From Mucilaginibacter sp. PAMC 26640 (lineage in GTDB: Bacteria; Bacteroidota; Bacteroidia; Sphingobacteriales; Sphingobacteriaceae), in the NCBI GenBank assembly GCA_001596135.1, contig CP014773.1, positions 2,046,001 through 2,110,000 of the forward strand: a DNA stretch of 64,000 bases, written 5' to 3'. Shown piece after piece: positions 8,938-18,685 of this stretch. Within the stretch, counting starts at the first letter, position 1. Each line of letters starts with the position of its first letter. Made by a program: the position numbers and the translations under genes. The notes beneath the pieces were generated by a model. It made no database searches. It was not told the origin of the DNA and was given only the letters and a program-made list of their open reading frames with translations.

Positions 8938-10146
8938 TTATTTTAATTCACGATACACGGTAGCATCGTTAGCGGCTTCTGGTTTAATAACGGTACCATC
9001 TTTAATATTGCCGGAGCTTTCCAGTACGATCTTATCTCCCGTTTTCAATCCGCCGGTAACCACGTAGAACTGGCCTGCCGTATTGTCCATCACTTTGATA
9101 GCAGTACTCTTTACTTTATTCTGAGCCCCAACTACGTATACGAAGCGTTTATCCTGTAATTCATAAGTAGCACTTTGCGGTACAAGGATAGTCTGTTTTA
9201 CCAGGTTCGGGATGCGCACGCCGGCGCTGCTTCCGCTGCGGATCAACCCTCTCGGGTTAGCAAAATCGGCCCGTACATTGGCGGCACCAGTTGCGGTATT
9301 AATGAGGCCGTTAACGGTTTCTACCCGGCCGGTGTGGTCATAGATGGTGCCATCAGAAAGTACCAGTGATACATTTGGTAATTTGCCGATCCTGGCCTTC
9401 AGTGAACCAGAACCGGTGCTGTCGCGGCTAAAATCAAGCAGTTGCTTTTCGTTGATAGCAAAGTAGGCGTAAACGTTGGCCGTGTTGTAAACCGTTGTTA
9501 GCGGGTCGGTAGTATTGCTGTTCACCAGGCTGCCAAGTTTGTAAGGCAGCGAGCCGATAACGCCATTTACCGGGCTGGTGATAGTGGTGTAGCCAAGGTT
9601 CACCCGCGCGTTTACCAGCGTTGCTTTGGCTTGTGCCAAAGCTGCCGCTTTACTTTGCTGCGCATACTGGGCCGATTCCAACTCAAATTTGCTGATGATA
9701 TCTTTTTCGACAAGTGGTTTAACTTTGCTTACCTGCATCTTCGCAAGCGCCAGGTCGGCCTCGGCTGTTTTGATGCCCGCCTCTGCGGTGCGCACTTCTT
9801 GTTCGTATTGTGGCGCATCGATTTTAAAAAGGAGTTGCCCTTTAGTTACTATCGTTCCTTCATCCACAAAAATTTTAGCTACATAACCATCTACTTTGGG
9901 GCGGATTTCGATATTTTGCTGTCCCTGGATGCTTGCCGGATAATCTACATTCAGTGTAGCATTATGGGGCTGCAGCGTTAAAACTTTATAGCTTAAAGCT
10001 TCACCCTGCCCCGCGGCATCTGGCTGTTGCTTATTTTCGCCACAGGATGTAACGAGTGTAGCCGATACAAAAATAATTGTTGGTATAAAGAATTTTCGCC
10101 TGATTTTGGCAAGTGGCAGGGTATGGTTTAGATAAGGAACAGTCAT
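8938..10146 (-). CDS. RND efflux periplasmic adaptor (AcrA-type lipoprotein)
   Basis: About 402 residues; a membrane-fusion protein bridging the permease and the outer-membrane channel. I chose the ATG at 10146 over an in-frame ATG at 10227 because it places a lipoprotein signal near the N-terminus (LVTSCGEN). The biotinyl-lipoyl half-motifs flank a coiled-coil hairpin: IRPKVDGYVAKIFVDEGTIV, then TITSPVNGVIG. The C-terminal beta-barrel and membrane-proximal domains follow. First gene of the operon; the divergent promoter region (10147-10309) is shared with the L,D-transpeptidase gene. No local regulator is encoded beside it. Confidence 0.92.
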   Translation of the reverse strand: MTVPYLNHTLPLAKIRRKFFIPTIIFVSATLVTSCGENKQQPDAAGQGEALSYKVLTLQPHNATLNVDYPASIQGQQNIEIRPKVDGYVAKIFVDEGTIVTKGQLLFKIDAPQYEQEVRTAEAGIKTAEADLALAKMQVSKVKPLVEKDIISKFELESAQYAQQSKAAALAQAKATLVNARVNLGYTTITSPVNGVIGSLPYKLGSLVNSNTTDPLTTVYNTANVYAYFAINEKQLLDFSRDSTGSGSLKARIGKLPNVSLVLSDGTIYDHTGRVETVNGLINTATGAANVRADFANPRGLIRSGSSAGVRIPNLVKQTILVPQSATYELQDKRFVYVVGAQNKVKSTAIKVMDNTAGQFYVVTGGLKTGDKIVLESSGNIKDGTVIKPEAANDATVYRELK

Positions 10147-10309
10147 GATGTATACTATTGCAGCTAAATTTGTTGCGTGGCTAAATTCGGTATTTATTTT
10201 CAAGGAAAATATTCTTTCGGCAAACAATATATTGATGTTTTTGTAACAATATCAGCATATCAATCCCTAAGCCGACTAAAATGCTATCTTAGGGACTAAC
10301 AAAAATCAG

Positions 10310-11929
10310 ATGAAGCCCATCCTTGTCCGTTCAACTACCTTCGTTATCCTTCTCCAGCTTTTATTTTTTGCGGCTTGTACACAGGAAAAGAAAAAAGCCC
10401 CTCCTAAAAAAGCTAAGAAACAATGGGATAGCACCATACCCGGCAGTTTTAGTAAACAGATGGATCTGAAACTTGATAGTAACCTGGTTGATACTTTCTT
10501 TGCGCATTATCCTGAACTCAAAGCCTACAATATCCAGGTAAAAGATTTTTACCGCGACCGTAAATTTGCCTATGCCTGGTTTGAGAAAGGGCAGGTGATA
10601 GAACAGGCAGGCAACCTTGCCAACCGGGTAATGAATCTGGAAAACGACGGTATCTACAAGCAGATCCCTTATCAAAAAGGACTGGATTCGCTTTTGCACG
10701 GGCAGGACGGTAAAGCCGCGAAAAAGGCACCTGATGTTGACCTGGAGGTTATGCTGACCGCCCAGTATTTTGCTTTCGCCAAAATAGTTTATGAAGGGCA
10801 GGACCCATCCGTGAGTAAAGCAAGCGGCTGGAATGTACCCCGTAAAAAACTTAACTACCAACAGTACCTGGATAGCCTGCTTAAGACCCCCGCCGGTAAA
10901 TCGGCAAACGAACCTGTTTACCGCCAATATGAGCTGCTAAAAGGCTACCTGAAGAAATACCAGGCATTGGATGCGAAAGCCAATTGGGAAAACCTGCCGT
11001 TGCTGAAGCTTAAAAAGGGGGATAGCTCTGCTGCCGTGTTGTTATTTAAAAAGCGCCTGTATCAGCTGGAAGATTATAGGGGAGATACCCTGAGCAATAG
11101 TTTTAATGACGAATTGGTACAGGGTGTAAAAAGTTTCCAGGAGCGAAACGGACTGGCGGCCAAAGGAAGTATTGATGCGCCAACGGTTGCGGCATTGAAT
11201 GTGCCGTTAAAAAAACGCATCATCCAAATTCTTGTAAATATGGAGCGCAGCCGTTGGCTGCCGGTAACTATTGGTGGTGACTATCTGGCCGTAAATATTC
11301 CGGAGTTTCAGTTGCATGTTTATCATGCCGATAGCCTGTTATGGAGCTGTAATGTGGTTGTAGGGCAAACCACCCACCCCACAACTATCTTTTCCGGACA
11401 GGTTAAGTACGTTGTTTTTAGTCCGTACTGGAATGTGCCGCAAAGCATTGTGCGCAATGAAGTTTTGCCGGGAATTAAACGGAACAGCAGCTATTTGACC
11501 GAACACCGCATGGAGATAACGGGTAAAGAAGACGGCTTGCCGGTAGTTCGTCAAAAACCGGGTACGGCCAATTCGCTGGGGCTGGTGAAATTTCTCTTCC
11601 CAAACAGCTACAATATTTACCTGCATGATACACCGTCCAAATCGTTATTTGGGGAAAATGCCCGTGCGTTTAGTCACGGCTGTATCCGGGTGGGTAAGCC
11701 TGCAAAACTAGCCGAATTTCTTTTGGCCGATAGCACTAAATGGGATCCTAAAAAGATCAGCACTGCTATGCACGCCGGTAAAGAGCAATATGTTACCCTG
11801 AAAAACAAAGTTCCGGTTTTCCTGGCCTATTTCACCGCCTTTACCGATAGGGCAAACCGCTTAAATTTCCGAAAGGATATTTATCAGCTGGATAGTAAGC
11901 TGGCCGATGCGCTGGTGGCCGAGAAGTAG
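10310..11929 (+). CDS. lipoprotein L,D-transpeptidase (YkuD/YcbB-like)
   Basis: A 539-residue predicted lipoprotein (lipobox LLFFAACTQ) acting on peptidoglycan in the periplasm. Domain order is YcbB-type: an N-terminal scaffold region, a peptidoglycan-binding domain (LKKGDSSAAVLLFKKRLYQL and VKSFQERNGL), then the YkuD catalytic domain with the signature SHGCIRVG, nucleophile Cys458. It would form 3-3 meso-diaminopimelate cross-links or attach proteins to stem peptides. It stands alone, divergent from the efflux operon. The length and domain order match YcbB/LdtD more than the small YkuD proteins. Confidence 0.92.
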   Translation: MKPILVRSTTFVILLQLLFFAACTQEKKKAPPKKAKKQWDSTIPGSFSKQMDLKLDSNLVDTFFAHYPELKAYNIQVKDFYRDRKFAYAWFEKGQVIEQAGNLANRVMNLENDGIYKQIPYQKGLDSLLHGQDGKAAKKAPDVDLEVMLTAQYFAFAKIVYEGQDPSVSKASGWNVPRKKLNYQQYLDSLLKTPAGKSANEPVYRQYELLKGYLKKYQALDAKANWENLPLLKLKKGDSSAAVLLFKKRLYQLEDYRGDTLSNSFNDELVQGVKSFQERNGLAAKGSIDAPTVAALNVPLKKRIIQILVNMERSRWLPVTIGGDYLAVNIPEFQLHVYHADSLLWSCNVVVGQTTHPTTIFSGQVKYVVFSPYWNVPQSIVRNEVLPGIKRNSSYLTEHRMEITGKEDGLPVVRQKPGTANSLGLVKFLFPNSYNIYLHDTPSKSLFGENARAFSHGCIRVGKPAKLAEFLLADSTKWDPKKISTAMHAGKEQYVTLKNKVPVFLAYFTAFTDRANRLNFRKDIYQLDSKLADALVAEK

Positions 11930-12150
11930 GGTTAATGAGCTGTAAGTTACTACTATTATGATAGCTTTAAATTATTAAAACTTAGGACCGATATTTCAGA
12001 GCATCACCCTATCCGCTTAAGAAATGTTATGTGCAAATTTCATCTGGGCAAAGCCAATATTGGAGTAATATGGATATTCAGATGAGCTTTTCAAATACTG
12101 CCTGACAGGTAGATTATTATTCAGAGGCTTTACCTCATTAGCATATCACA

Positions 12151-12190
12151 AAAAAAAGGCCTGCAATCCATTGATTAGCAGGCCTTTTTT
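12151..12190. terminator. bidirectional intrinsic terminator
   Basis: A perfect 7-bp stem GGCCTGC (12158-12164)/GCAGGCC (12178-12184) is flanked by A7 on the left and T6 on the right, so it can end transcription on both strands. It serves the efflux operon ending at 12206 (minus strand) and possibly the L,D-transpeptidase transcript. The preceding 11930-12150 holds no credible gene. Confidence 0.8.
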
Positions 12191-12205
12191 ACAATAAAGT
12201 ATTCG

Positions 12206-13327
12206 TTATTTTATCGCCACCTTAACTTTTAACGGCGATTTATCCCTGATCTCTTCGGTAGCAGTCAGGGCCAGCGTATCTGATACAGCCAGCGCGCCGA
12301 AGATCTCGGTTTTGCCATCGGTATTTCGGCCGGTTTTAATCGGGATCCAATTAGAAGAATCACGGCTCAGTTTAATCACATAGGTGCCCTGGGTTGAATT
12401 GAGGATGGCATTTGACGGAACCACAAAGTTGTTCACTTTGTCGCTCAGCGGAATTTCCACCTCGGCCACCATACCCGGCAACAGGTTTTTCCCGGTGTTG
12501 ATCACATCCATTTCAGTACGCTGGGCACGCAGGCGGCTATCTAAAGCCCCGGCAAGCCTGGCTACTTTGGCTTTAAAGGTATTGTTTGGCAAACTCCTTA
12601 CCGTAAAATTCACTACGCTTTTATCATCCATGTAACCGGTATAGGCCTCGGGTACGCTTACTACCAAACGCAGCTTATCCTGTTGCTGCAGGGTAAACAA
12701 AGGCGCTTCTGATCCTTTGCCGGAGGGGCCAACATACGCTCCCTGGCTTACGTTACGTGCGGTGATGATGCCGGAGAAAGGTGCGCGGATCTCCAGGTAA
12801 TTATTGCTTGCGCTCACTTCCCTCACCGCCGCCTGCGCCGATTGAAATTGCGCGTAATCTGAATTTTGTTTAGCCAGCGCGAGATCAAGGTCGTTTTGTG
12901 ATACCGTCCCCGGGGTTTTGCTGGTTTCCAGCAAACGGTTGTAGGTGGCTTTGCTGGCTATGTAGGTAGCTTGTTGTGCCTTCAGGCGCGATTGCGCTCC
13001 ATTTATCTGCGAGCCTATTTCCGGGGCCTCCATACTAGCTAAAAGCTGCCCAGCACTTACAACGCTGCCTACATCAACATGTATTTTCTTAACAAAGCTG
13101 CTTACCTTGGCATAAAGATCTACCTGTTGATAGGCCACTAGTTCGCCGGGGATCTTGATATTGGAGAGCATAGCGCTTTTGCTTAATGATAGCGCTTCCA
13201 TTGCGGGTTCGGCAGTGGCGGCGCTGTCTGCAGCCGCAGTTTTTTTCTCCGGCGATTTACATTGCATGAGTAACATGCCTGCTGCTATTATGGATGCAGA
13301 AATAAAAACGACTTTACGGGTATGCAT
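12206..13327 (-). CDS. RND efflux periplasmic adaptor (membrane-fusion protein)
   Basis: About 373 residues. I placed the start at the ATG at 13327, which gives a lipoprotein signal (GMLLMQCKSP) and a 13-bp gap from the pump gene; upstream in-frame codons would overlap that gene by 140 bp. The lipoyl half-motifs are VDLYAKVSSFVKKIHVDVGS and IRAPFSGIITARNVSQGAYV, separated by a coiled-coil hairpin. It is the last gene of the second tripartite operon, ahead of a strong terminator. A CusB/CzcB-type role is possible, but no metal-binding motif was seen. Confidence 0.9.
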   Translation of the reverse strand: MHTRKVVFISASIIAAGMLLMQCKSPEKKTAAADSAATAEPAMEALSLSKSAMLSNIKIPGELVAYQQVDLYAKVSSFVKKIHVDVGSVVSAGQLLASMEAPEIGSQINGAQSRLKAQQATYIASKATYNRLLETSKTPGTVSQNDLDLALAKQNSDYAQFQSAQAAVREVSASNNYLEIRAPFSGIITARNVSQGAYVGPSGKGSEAPLFTLQQQDKLRLVVSVPEAYTGYMDDKSVVNFTVRSLPNNTFKAKVARLAGALDSRLRAQRTEMDVINTGKNLLPGMVAEVEIPLSDKVNNFVVPSNAILNSTQGTYVIKLSRDSSNWIPIKTGRNTDGKTEIFGALAVSDTLALTATEEIRDKSPLKVKVAIK

Positions 13328-13340
13328 GGTTATATGGATC

Positions 13341-16300
13341 TTATGATTTGTAGTCAAGTTTAGTAAAATGGATGCTTTCTTCATCCTCCGGATCAAGAGA
13401 AACACTTTGTATGCTGGTTTTACCTTGTCCCCACGCAAATACCAGCGGCAGGATAAACAAAGCCGCAAACGTTGATGCAATTAGCCCGCCAATTACAGCA
13501 CGGCCAAGCGGCGAAGACTGGTCGCCGGCTTCACCCAGGCCGCTTGCCATTGGGATCATCCCCACAACCATTGCCAGAGCGGTCATCACAATCGGGCGTA
13601 GCCTTAAAGACGCCGCCTCACGGGCCGATGCCATTGCATCACCGTTTACCAGGCGCAATTCCTCGGCGTTGGTAATGAGCAGCACGGCATTGGAGATGGA
13701 AACCCCTACAGACATGATCATCCCCATGTATGATTGCAAATTAAGCGTCGACCCCGCCAGCATCAACAGTGTTAACGAACCCAATATTACAGCAGGTACC
13801 GTCGCCAGTACAATGCCCGAAACTTTAAACGACTGGAAGTTTGCTGCAAGCATTAAGAAGATAACGATGATGGCAATACCCAGGCCGCTTTCGAGGCTAT
13901 CCATGGTTTCTGTTAGCGTATCGCTCAGGCCTATCAGGTTTACGTTTAAGCCGCGGGGAAGTTCGCCCAGGGAGGCAATAGCCACGCGCACGTCTTTAGC
14001 TGCTGTTCCTAAATCCTGGTTATTGAGGTTGGCGGTAACCGTTAACATTGGCAAAGCGCCCAGGTTATCGGTTTCCCCATAAGTACTGCCGGGATGGATC
14101 TCGGCGATATCTCCTAGTACAGGACGCGAAGTGTTTTTCAATAGTGGAATTTCGCTGATCTCGGAGATACTGGCCATTTTGCTTTCCGGGATCTGCACCT
14201 GCACGCTGTAACTGTTGTTCGTTTTATGATCTATCCAGATGTTCTTATCGGTATAGCGTGATGAAGAAGTTGAAGCAATAAGGGAGCGGGATATATCATT
14301 GATATCCACCCCAACCTGAGATGCCCTGGTCCGGTCAATATTGATATTGATGGATGGGTACTTGGTGCTTTGCCCCAACTGTACATCGCGCAGATATTTA
14401 ATTTGATTGAGTTTGTTGATTAACTTGTTAGCGTAGGCTTCGCTCAGTCTTTTATCTCTGCCGGAGAAGCGCACTTCAATAGGGGTAGGTGAACCCTGGC
14501 TCAAGATCTTGTCGGTAAGCTCGATAGGCTCAAAGGATGATTTAATATCCGGGAGCTGCTTTGCATACGCCGCCCTGATGCGTTCCTTCAGTTCATCCAG
14601 ATTGGTTTTAAAATCTTCTTTAAAAGCCACCTGGATCACGGCCTCCTGTGGCCCTGCCATCCATAAATAAATAGGACTGGTAGAAAACAGCGAGGGATGC
14701 GTACCAACATAAGCCGATGTGATGGATACATTCTCGGGGCCAACCAACTCTTTAATGATGTTGATCGCTTTAAAAGTGCGTGTTTCGGTTTGCTCTATGC
14801 GGGTACCTTCGGGTGCTCGTAAGCGTACCTGGAACTGGCTGCCGTTAACTTTAGGCAATACATCCCGGCCAATGGTTTGCATCAGCAAAAATGCCAGTCC
14901 GCAGATCACCACTACGTAACCCAGTACAATAACCTTGCGGAAAGGCATCATCCGGTCGATAAATTTAAGGTAGCGCATCCGCATCCGCTCAAAGGCGCCC
15001 ACTTTGCCGTTATGGTTGCGGTCTGCCGTGGCAGCTGCTAATTGTTTTTGATTCAATTGCGCGCGGCGACAGGTGTCATCAATTCCAGAAAGGGCAAGTT
15101 CTTCGCTATCACTTAATTGGTGGCCATCCGCTGCGTGATGATGTTTATTTTTCATCATCCAGTTTGCCATGATCGGCACGAAGGTTTGCGCTAAAAAGTA
15201 AGACACGATCATACTGAAACCAATAGCCAGCGCCAGCGGTAAGAATAACGAACCGGGGATGCCGCCCATAGTAAATGCGGGGGCAAATACCGCCAGGATA
15301 CAAAACAGGATGAGTAATTTAGGGAAGGCGATTTCCTTACAGGCATCCCAAATGGCGAGGGCCTTGGGTTTACCCATATCAAAATGCTGGTGAATATTTT
15401 CAATAGTAACCGTACTTTCATCCACCAGGATGCCAATGGCCAGTGCAAGGCCGCTCAAGGTCATGATATTGATGGTTTGGCCAAACAGGCTAAGGAACAA
15501 TACGCCCGAGATAATAGAGGTAGGGATGGTTAGGATCACGATAAGCGCGCCCCGTGCATCGCCCAAAAACAAAAGAACCATCAGCCCGGTAAGTATCGCG
15601 CCGATAGCACCCTCGGTTATTAAGCTTTTTACCGAGTTCATCACATATACCGATTGATCAAACTCATAGCTTACCTTCACATCCGGCGGCAGCAATGCCT
15701 GAATTTTGGGGATGGATGCTTTTAAATTCTGCACCACTTCCCAGGTAGAGGCATCGGCACTTTTGGCAACGCTGAGGTAAACCGAACGCTTCCCGTTAAC
15801 CAGTGCATAACCTGCGGTAACGTCTGCCGCATCAGCAACGGTAGCTACATCGCGGAGATACAGCCCCTGCACACCGCCTTTAAAAAGGGGAATGTTCTCA
15901 AAATCTTTTACGGTGTTAATGGTAGTGTTAGTAGGTGTGATATAGTTTTTATCACCGATGCGCACATTACCCGAGGGGGTGGTTTGGTTATTCAGCTTCA
16001 GAGCTTCCACCAATTGATCGGGTGTCATGTTATGCGAGCGCAGCAACTCTGGGTCTGCCTTGATAACAATGGTACGGATATTACCGCCAAAAGGTGGTGG
16101 TGCAACCAAACCGTGAATTGACGTGAAGGACGACCTAACATATACGTTCGCTAAATCAGCCAATTCGTTATTGCTGCGGGTAGGGCTGCTTAATACGAGT
16201 TGTCCCACGGGCAGGGTAGAGGCATCAAACCGAATTATAAAAGGAGGATTGGAACCGGGCGGGAACACGGCCTGGATCCTGTTGGTGAACGATGCTAACT

Positions 16301-16619
16301 CACCCGCAGCCTGCGCCATATTGGTGCCAGGGTAAAAGTTGAGTTTCATTAAGGTTAAACCCTGGATATTTTTGGTCTCTATACTTTTTAAACCGTTGGT
16401 GTACAATAGGATGTTCACGTATTGCTTAGCGAAAAAAGATTCCATCTGCTCGGGCGTATAGCCTGTAAAAGGGTGCGATATGTAGATCACCGGCATATCG
16501 AGCTTAGGGAAAATATCTATTTTAATGGTGGTGATCGCCTTTATCCCGAAGAAGAACAGAGCGGCAACAAGCACCATAATGGTGATGGGCTTACGTAGTG
16601 CGAAACGGATTAAATTCAT
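13341..16619 (-). CDS. RND efflux permease, HAE1/CzcA-like
   Basis: A 1092-residue inner-membrane pump with standard RND architecture (LRKPITIMVLVAALFFFG start, ALAIGILVDESTVTIENI in TM4). TM4 carries the ILVDES..ENI arrangement common in the AcrB/CzcA superfamily branch that works with small adaptors. The cytoplasmic loop between the two halves contains DRNHNGKVGAFE (about residues 533-544), which fits the 12-residue EF-hand loop pattern. It is the middle gene between the TolC-type channel gene (43 bp upstream) and the adaptor. The substrate is unknown, and drug versus metal cannot be decided from sequence. Confidence 0.92.
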   Translation of the reverse strand: MNLIRFALRKPITIMVLVAALFFFGIKAITTIKIDIFPKLDMPVIYISHPFTGYTPEQMESFFAKQYVNILLYTNGLKSIETKNIQGLTLMKLNFYPGTNMAQAAGELASFTNRIQAVFPPGSNPPFIIRFDASTLPVGQLVLSSPTRSNNELADLANVYVRSSFTSIHGLVAPPPFGGNIRTIVIKADPELLRSHNMTPDQLVEALKLNNQTTPSGNVRIGDKNYITPTNTTINTVKDFENIPLFKGGVQGLYLRDVATVADAADVTAGYALVNGKRSVYLSVAKSADASTWEVVQNLKASIPKIQALLPPDVKVSYEFDQSVYVMNSVKSLITEGAIGAILTGLMVLLFLGDARGALIVILTIPTSIISGVLFLSLFGQTINIMTLSGLALAIGILVDESTVTIENIHQHFDMGKPKALAIWDACKEIAFPKLLILFCILAVFAPAFTMGGIPGSLFLPLALAIGFSMIVSYFLAQTFVPIMANWMMKNKHHHAADGHQLSDSEELALSGIDDTCRRAQLNQKQLAAATADRNHNGKVGAFERMRMRYLKFIDRMMPFRKVIVLGYVVVICGLAFLLMQTIGRDVLPKVNGSQFQVRLRAPEGTRIEQTETRTFKAINIIKELVGPENVSITSAYVGTHPSLFSTSPIYLWMAGPQEAVIQVAFKEDFKTNLDELKERIRAAYAKQLPDIKSSFEPIELTDKILSQGSPTPIEVRFSGRDKRLSEAYANKLINKLNQIKYLRDVQLGQSTKYPSININIDRTRASQVGVDINDISRSLIASTSSSRYTDKNIWIDHKTNNSYSVQVQIPESKMASISEISEIPLLKNTSRPVLGDIAEIHPGSTYGETDNLGALPMLTVTANLNNQDLGTAAKDVRVAIASLGELPRGLNVNLIGLSDTLTETMDSLESGLGIAIIVIFLMLAANFQSFKVSGIVLATVPAVILGSLTLLMLAGSTLNLQSYMGMIMSVGVSISNAVLLITNAEELRLVNGDAMASAREAASLRLRPIVMTALAMVVGMIPMASGLGEAGDQSSPLGRAVIGGLIASTFAALFILPLVFAWGQGKTSIQSVSLDPEDEESIHFTKLDYKS

Positions 16620-16662
16620 ATATATTTATTTCGAAGTACAGTTAAAATGGATAATAGCAATT

Positions 16663-18051
16663 TTAAAGAGCACCGTTAAATAACTCAAAATCGCCTTTGG
16701 CGGCCGCCTTTAGCAAGAGTGCCTGCCATACATTAGTGTAGGCAATATCGCGGTCGGTCTCTGCACGGATAAGCGCATATTGTGCTTGCGTAACATCAAC
16801 CAGGTTGGTAAGTCCGTTTTTATACAGTACCGATTTTTGCAGGTATGCCTGTGATGCTGCCTTTACCTGAACAGGGGCCTCGCGGTAATTGCTGAGGGCA
16901 TTAATAGTTTTGGTATCTGCCAGGGCAAACTGTGCCTTTATCTGCTGGTTGGCGAGTTCATATTCGTCTGTTAGTCCTTCGCTGATGTAGCGCTGTGCTC
17001 TGGCTTGTTTGGAGATGCGGAATGGCTGTGTTAAATTCCAGCTGATGCCGATACCCAGCAGATAATTGCTGCGCGTAGGTTTGGTACCGTCCCAATAGTT
17101 ATCGGTATAAGCATTTTGGTTCGAAGAATATAAGTTGCTGAAACCCGAACCGCGGGTTTGCAGGATGCCCACAAATGAAAAGCTGGGGTAAGCGAACTTT
17201 TTAATGTATTTGATCTGCTCGTTGTTGACATCAATGCGCGATTGATAGTATTGCAAGGTTGGGTGACTGGCCACAGCTGAATCGGTGGGTGCATCAATAT
17301 TTTTAGGCAGGTGAGATACAAAAACAGTGTCCAGCTTAAACAGGGCGGGCGCAACGCCCATCAGCTGTGCCAACTGATTGCTTTGCTGCTGCTCCTGGTC
17401 AATAGCGCGGGTAAGGATAATGCGTGCACCGGAAACCTCTGCGCCGGCCTGAGAAGAATCCACACCCGCAATAAGTCCGTTTAACGCGCGGGTTTTAACA
17501 ATGCGTTTAAAAGTATCTGCACGCACCAGGTTTTTACGATAGGAGTCGGTAAGTTTTTGTGCGGCCAGCAGGTTGAGGTATGCCGCCGCCACTTTCACTT
17601 TATGGTTAAAGATCTCCTGTTGCAGATCGTTCTGATCCCTGATAGCTACCTGTTGTGCCGTTTTGATCCGTTCTTTTATCCTACCGAAGGTGAAAAACTC
17701 CCAGTTAAGGTTGGCTAGGTACAAAGAGCCAAAAGCGGCGTTCCAGTTTTGATTGGGTAAAGGTAAACCAGATGAAGCCACACCAAAACCACCGAAACCG
17801 TAAAGCGGGCCGTTTTGCCCGTTAACCGTACCGTAATCCTGCTGGGCGCTTAAATTTAAATTAGGCAAAACCTCGGCTTTTGTTTGGCTGATGGTAGCCT
17901 TGGATGCCGCAGCGTAATTTGTTTTTGCTTTTATGGTAGGATAATTGACTACCGCAGTTTCAATAGCTTGTTTTAAGGTGAGCGGTTGTTGCGCAAACAC
18001 TAAAGAGGGAACGGAAAATAGGAAGAGAACATTTAGCAAGTAATTCTTCAC
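16663..18051 (-). CDS. TolC-family outer-membrane efflux protein
   Basis: A 462-residue outer-membrane factor with a Sec signal (ends LVFAQ) but no lipobox, unlike the OprM-type protein of the first operon. Its OEP repeats begin LTLKQAIETAVVNYPTIKAK, typical of TolC-family proteins. The start codon is GTG at 18051; no in-frame ATG lies upstream near the signal peptide. It is the first gene of the operon, so the order (channel, pump, adaptor) is the reverse of the 4.3-10.1 kb operon. This suggests independent acquisition, not local duplication. Confidence 0.9.
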   Translation of the reverse strand: MKNYLLNVLFLFSVPSLVFAQQPLTLKQAIETAVVNYPTIKAKTNYAAASKATISQTKAEVLPNLNLSAQQDYGTVNGQNGPLYGFGGFGVASSGLPLPNQNWNAAFGSLYLANLNWEFFTFGRIKERIKTAQQVAIRDQNDLQQEIFNHKVKVAAAYLNLLAAQKLTDSYRKNLVRADTFKRIVKTRALNGLIAGVDSSQAGAEVSGARIILTRAIDQEQQQSNQLAQLMGVAPALFKLDTVFVSHLPKNIDAPTDSAVASHPTLQYYQSRIDVNNEQIKYIKKFAYPSFSFVGILQTRGSGFSNLYSSNQNAYTDNYWDGTKPTRSNYLLGIGISWNLTQPFRISKQARAQRYISEGLTDEYELANQQIKAQFALADTKTINALSNYREAPVQVKAASQAYLQKSVLYKNGLTNLVDVTQAQYALIRAETDRDIAYTNVWQALLLKAAAKGDFELFNGAL

Positions 18052-18495
18052 GAAAATTGATCTTAGATGAACAAAAAATACCGGCTGCTGCCGGCGTATT
18101 TAGCAAAAGATAAAGGCTTTTATGTGAGATACCAAAAGCGAAGCACCCTTACCTGAATCTAGTATGCGTTGAAACGCTTAATTTACGATGGCACAAACGT
18201 ATCATATTTGATTTACTTGAATGATGATAAAAGTGTAACATTTTTATCACTTGCCCGATGATTGAAAATCTCTGACAATTAAGGGTAATACATCCACTCA
18301 ATAATGTTGACGTAAACAAATAATTGTGCTGCCAAGTGTAAAGATAACACTCTGCTTTTATTGTTGATTCCAAAATCTCATCGGGCGGGGATAAAAATCA
18401 AAGAGGGGGCAAGAACCGGTGTTTTGAGTAATGATTTTTCAAAGTGTTTATTTGCTAAACTTTATTTGCTACTTTTGCGGCCCTTACAAGAGCCT
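18052..18495. other. intergenic region: efflux promoter side and tRNA leader
   Basis: This 444-bp AT-rich gap separates the divergent efflux operon and tRNA-Ser. I see no credible gene in either direction. It must hold the efflux promoter near 18060-18200; no convincing operator stands out there. Confidence 0.5.
18447..18477 (+). promoter_or_regulatory. Bacteroidota-type promoter for tRNA-Ser
   Basis: TACTTTTG at 18470-18477 matches the Bacteroidota -7 consensus TAnnTTTG exactly. TTTA, one mismatch from the -33 consensus TTTG, lies 19 bp upstream at 18447-18450. Initiation about 7 bp downstream would start just ahead of the mature tRNA at 18496. Confidence 0.55.
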
Positions 18496-18583
18496 GGAGA
18501 GGTGTCTGAGTGGTCGAAAGAGCACGCCTGGAAAGTGTGTATACGCCAAAAGTGTATCGAGGGTTCGAATCCCTCCCTCTCCG
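18496..18583 (+). tRNA. tRNA-Ser (anticodon GGA)
   Basis: An 88-nt class II tRNA. Acceptor stem GGAGAGG/CCTCTCC, D-arm GTGTCTGAGTGG, anticodon loop CTGGAAA reading GGA, long variable arm, and T-arm GGGTTCGAATCCC are all readable, with G as the discriminator. CCA is not encoded. The sequence closely follows known bacterial tRNA-Ser(GGA). Its 3' end is the integration site of the adjacent island, and it remains intact after insertion. Confidence 0.95.
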
Positions 18584-18584
18584 C
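18568..18584 (+). repeat. attL: 17-bp direct repeat within tRNA-Ser 3' end
   Basis: AATCCCTCCCTCTCCGC forms the 3' side of the T-stem and acceptor stem of tRNA-Ser. An identical 17-mer occurs at 39328-39344, 20,760 bp away. The integrase gene begins 194 bp downstream, the standard layout for a tRNA-targeting island. Confidence 0.88.
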
Positions 18585-18605
18585 ATTAAGTATATCAAGT
18601 TTTCG

Positions 18606-18642
18606 AAAAACGCCTCAAATCATAGGATTTGCGGCGTTTTTT
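18606..18642 (+). terminator. terminator following tRNA-Ser on the island side
   Basis: AAAAACGCC and GGCGTTTTTT pair around an extended stem (CAAATC/GATTTG, with one mismatch between the two stem parts), ending in a T-run. It lies inside the island and closely resembles the terminator just beyond attR (39364-39397), so the inserted element supplies a replacement terminator for the tRNA. Confidence 0.75.
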
Positions 18643-18685
18643 GTTTACAGGCAACGCATCCAAACGCAAAACTTCTCAATCTGGT

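Noticed and set aside
10361..10927. A 188-codon minus-strand open frame
   Set aside because: Entirely antisense to the well-supported L,D-transpeptidase gene.
13372..14082. A 236-codon open frame on the plus strand
   Set aside because: It lies antisense inside the RND permease gene, has Ser/Thr/Pro-rich shadow composition and no family features.
4318..18051. Recent duplication of one efflux operon
   Set aside because: Gene order is reversed, one channel is a lipoprotein and the other is not, and the pumps belong to different branches.
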